A stretch of DNA of 64,000 nucleotides. It comes from Paratinospora sagittata (Eukaryota > Streptophyta > Magnoliopsida > Ranunculales > Menispermaceae). This document shows, in pieces, positions 60,382-64,000 of this stretch. Position 1 is the first letter of the stretch; the number at the start of each line of letters is the position of its first letter. The notes beneath the pieces were generated by a model. The model had not been told where the DNA came from. It saw only the letters and a program-made list of their open reading frames with translations, and did no database searches. The DNA lies in assembly GCA_035771175.1 (NCBI GenBank), contig CM069602.1, forward strand, positions 4,840,001 to 4,904,000. Direction: 5' to 3'. A program made the position numbers and the translations under genes.

Positions 60382-62628
60382 TCATGTGAGCAAGTGGTAA
60401 TCTTCATGAACAGAGGAGGTTGAATGAATGCTGGGACTGCAAAGCATTCCTCCCCATTGAGGCAAGTAAATGAAGGTAATGGGAAGAGTACAGAGGAGCA
60501 TCATGAGACCCATGAGAGAAATACCTGTTTCCTTTGGAAATCTGGAGCCTGAGAATAACAAAAATTGAGTCACAACCGCCCCTACTGTCCCACCACTCCC
60601 AGTCATCCCTGAAATCACCCCTAGTGACCTGCCAACATAATCCAACACCACCATTGAATTGAGTTTATAGCAACATATCAAAAGATATATCATTGGTTAT
60701 CATGTGAACCAAAATAATAGTTTCATATTAGATGAGAGCAAGTTTATCACACCAAACATAACTTGGGATCTCACCCTCATTAGAATGAAACCTTCTTGAA
60801 GTATAACCCCAAGCATGAGCTCAAAAATCAGTCTATAGGTGGTTAAGTAGGGACAATGTTGGAATTGTTTGATATCAAGACCCACCAACACAATCCATGC
60901 TAAAATTCAAGAGTAGAAGTTGCATAGCTACTAAGAGTATTACTAAAGGTACACCAAATGAAATTCACATTAAAACTCAAACTTTTCATGTCCCTTAAAT
61001 GAACACTAGTCCCCATAATTTCACTCTATTAATATCTATAATTGCTCTTGATATACATAGTTGGCATCTTATTTAACAGCTATAGCTTTTAGATCAAACG
61101 GTTTCTGACAATCATGTCTTGTTACATAGCTACTAAGAGCCTTGTTATTATAAAGTCATGTGTTCAAACCTCCTTGCAAGCATATTTGCTTGTTTGTCTC
61201 ATTTATCAATCATGTTTTTTCTTCCTATTATAAATTTAGTCCACATGCTGTCATGTACTTGAGGAGAAGAGTTAATATCTACATTAGTGCTTAACATACT
61301 TAGTTAGGCCTCTATTTAACAATTATAGCGTTTTAGTCAAGCAGTTTCTAACACACTCAGATTTGTGTTGATCCAAGAGATCTGAAATGTTTGAGTTTTC
61401 ATGCAAGTTTCAATCAGGGTATCTTTTGTTTTTTGTCCCTTTAGAATACCAATTCAAAATACATAGAATTTGAACAAAAAAAAAAACGGAATTTTGAAAA
61501 TTTGAAATCTTACCTTTTGGAGACGAAAGGAACCACACCAAAAGTAAGCCCAGAAGCTCCTTGAACAAAAACAGAGAAACCACACATCACAACAATAGAA
61601 CCATACAAAGAGTTAACTCTACCAAGCACAAAACAGAGTAAACCAGCCACACTCTGCACTATCCACAAGCTCCATAACCTCCCTCTCATCCCAAACCTCT
61701 TAGCCACCCCATCCGAAACCATTCCTCCCAAAGGCCTAGAAAAACAATTCGCTAAACCAAAACTCGCCGCAATAGTTCCCGCAATCTTCAAATCAACCTC
61801 AAATCTATCATAAAAATACTGAGCAATTATATTATCAACTGTTAATTCCACACCAAAACAGAATCCATAAGTCAAGCCTAGGATCCACCCTCTATAATTC
61901 TTCAAACCATGAAGTAAAACTTCAAACAATCCATCCTTGGAAGCCTTGTTATAATAAGAAACTCTTTGGATGCATCCATAGTTCCCTTGTGGCAAGTCTT
62001 GCCCATAAACAAGAACCATAAAAGCAGCTAAGGATTGCAATATTGCAGGGACAATAAAAGCAACACGCCATGCGGTAAAAGGAGTAATTCCAAGGCTCGT
62101 AAAAATGGAGTAGATAAGTGGCATGAGGAGTTGGGTGGCGCCGGAGCCCACATTGGCCCAGCCGGCTGCGAAACCGTTGGCAAGTCCGACAACGTTGCCG
62201 GAGAACATGGAGCTCATCCAGAACTGGTTGGACACAAAATTAGCTAGTGAGAATCCAATGAGGAATCTAAGAAGGATGAAGTGATTGGCAGAGGAAGCAA
62301 GGGAGGTGGCAAAGATGATTGGTGCAGTTAACAGAGAGAGCGTTGAAGAAGCAAGTCTTGGGCCTATAAGATCACAAGTTGGACCCATTGCCAAACGGGA
62401 GAAGATTGAGCCGACGAAGGAGGCAATTCCTGCGTGCCCGATATCGGTGTCAGTGAGGTTGAGGTCGTCGCGAATTATGGGGATGAGGGGAGGGATGGCA
62501 AAGGTGGAGAAGAAGCATGTGAAGAGGGAGAACCATGCAAGGTGGAAAGCACGCATGTACGGCGGTTCCGCTGAGAATAAACAGAATCTGGTTGCCTTTT
62601 GGTCGGAATCAACCGGAAGATTGAACAT
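60382..62628 (-). CDS. NRT2.7: High-affinity nitrate transporter, NRT2.7 type
   Basis: Two exons (62628-61514 and 60628-60382) join in frame to 453 residues. It is an MFS nitrate/nitrite porter with about 12 membrane segments. Markers are FHLAWFSLFTCFFSTFAIPPL, SRLAMGPTCDLIGPR, the first nitrate signature GWANVGSGATQLLMPLIY, RPLGGMVSDGVAKRFGMRGR and the second signature SGMTGSGGTVGAVVTQFLLF. The short N-terminus and overall wording match Arabidopsis NRT2.7, a tonoplast transporter for seed nitrate, rather than the root NRT2.1 group, which has longer tails. The C-terminal tail after PQWGGM is short. One 885-bp intron (60629-61513) splits the second signature region. A (TA)n stretch at 62689-62702 may act as TATA about 60 bp upstream of the ATG. 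Confidence 0.94.
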
Positions 62629-62702
62629 AGTATATATCTTCTGTGTTCAATTCTTCTATAAAAATGATAAGAGTCTGTTATTGATCTATATATATATATA
62701 TA

Positions 62703-64000
62703 TGCCCTCTTTGTTTTTTCTTCTAAAGAACTCAGGAATGAAGGCAGGTGGTGTTGAAGAAATCGAAAACTACATGAGCAATTAAAATAGGAAGGACCCT
62801 GCTATAAGGACTAGAATAACAAACTATAATAATTCAAACTATTCCATCTTAATACTATCAGGTTACCCTTGAATTATGTTTTGGTATATGGCTTATTTCT
62901 TGGCTTCATATACATGTAGACAGTTGGCCTTCTACTTATCACAGCTTCATTATGTGGCTGCTATGGTTCGCTCACTCAGCCAAATTTGCTTTCTTTTTCT
63001 GTAGTAATGAGAGGGAGATGGTTTGGCCCGGCGTTCATAATAGAAGGTAAGTGCATTAGTTGGCAGAACAATGGAAGACACCTTAAAAATATTGAAAGAG
63101 ATATGATAGTGCTGTTGCTCTCTGAAAATGGCTGGTGGAAGTTAATAACTTTAATTGTGCTAGGAATAATAACTATATAATAAAATGGACGAGTCTTGCC
63201 CATTTGGAATCCTCTGTTTTTTTTTTTTCTTTTTACCTTTCTGGTATTAAGGAATACTCTACGTACTAATTTATGTATCAAATTAATTATATTTCAATTC
63301 ATGTTGTTTCAACATTCTTATTGACGTGGGCAAATCTGATCTCCTCTGCATGATTCTGATTTTCAAGGACTACTGTAATTATTGTCTGCTTTTATTGGTT
63401 GAATAATGTTACACTGACGGTAGAATATATACCTTTGAATTTATCAAATCATATGTTAATACATGATTCAATATAAATCACAATATAATCTAAAAGTGAT
63501 GGGTGTTATAGTTTTATACTGAGTACATCACCAAAATAAATTTAGAATTATTTTTATTGGCTTTTTTTTTTTTTAAATACCGGGATTTTGACATTCGGTG
63601 GTATCCTCTTTCCCTTTTAAAGCGAGACTATTCTACTAGATTTTAAGAGTCTGCAGAGGCGGAGGCGTATTTTTCAATCATAATTTTGTCAAGGGGGCTC
63701 GAATTCGAGACCGAGTCCCTCAACTCCCTTGGTTTGCTTCTTGCTTAAAAATGATTAAATTATCATAAATATGGACAACCTAAACTTCCATTGCAAAGCT
63801 GGAATCTTTTAATAGACTTTTCAATTTAAAGACCTTACCATTCATTTACGAAAGTTTCTTAAATATTCTCCAATATAAGCACATGCTACAAGAAAGATTG
63901 GAAGGAAAACAAGAAAAGAAACTGTTAAAAGATTCCAACGAAGAAAGGAAAAAAAAAACTTTTCCAAATATGTCAGCAAGACAAATGAGATGCCACTTTC
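62703..64000. other. NRT2.7 upstream region, nothing else supported
   Basis: This is probably the promoter and further intergenic sequence. No other gene or element with definable ends is recognised up to the window edge. Confidence 0.4.

Noticed and set aside
62285..62785. 166-codon open frame on the plus strand
   Set aside because: It is antisense to NRT2.7 exon 1, whose family match is unambiguous; the translation has no domain.
1..64000. tRNA, rRNA, CRISPR or operon-like structures
   Set aside because: Scanned by eye on both strands. Only SINE-like A/B boxes and simple repeats were found, consistent with plant nuclear DNA.

Overview
This is a 64 kb piece of an intron-rich, AT-rich eudicot nuclear genome. 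No bacterial, organellar or viral gene layout is visible. I reconstructed six protein-coding genes exon by exon, checking reading phase and splice sites at every junction. They are: a plastid-type Sec14/CRAL-TRIO protein (+, 2569-6548); a Golgi GT14 (core-2/I-branching-like) glycosyltransferase (-, 7927-16514); a secreted SOUL heme-binding protein gene with two tandem alternative terminal exons (+, 20251-24187); sirohydrochlorin ferrochelatase SIRB (+, 25166-27377); the starch phosphorylating enzyme alpha-glucan, water dikinase GWD1 (-, 32700-56077, 33 coding exons, 1464 codons); and an NRT2.7-type nitrate transporter (-, 60382-62628).

The rest is mostly transposon debris. It includes a complete Ty1/copia element with a CTTGC target duplication inside GWD1 intron 27 (37757-43371) and an internally deleted copia derivative that keeps an unbroken RT-RNase H frame (29050-30793). 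That derivative abuts a broken chloroplast DnaJ-ferredoxin gene (30905-31919). There are also a hAT-like 925-bp element in a GT14 intron (10033-10957), several solo-LTR-like pieces (up to 890, 5803-5999, 28165-28299), a LINE reverse-transcriptase relic in the SOUL intron, and SINE-like and MITE-like repeats.

Functionally the genes are ordinary plant housekeeping and metabolism genes: siroheme supply for nitrite and sulfite reductase, transient starch breakdown, nitrate transport, cell-wall or glycan glycosyltransfer, lipid transfer and heme binding. They share no operon-like logic. The most unusual points are the shared first exon with duplicated terminal exons in the SOUL gene, a GC-AG intron in GWD1, the layered decay of the DnaJ-ferredoxin copy, and a GC-rich coding-like island in a GWD1 intron. 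I see no CRISPR array, tRNA, rRNA or clearly new biological system.
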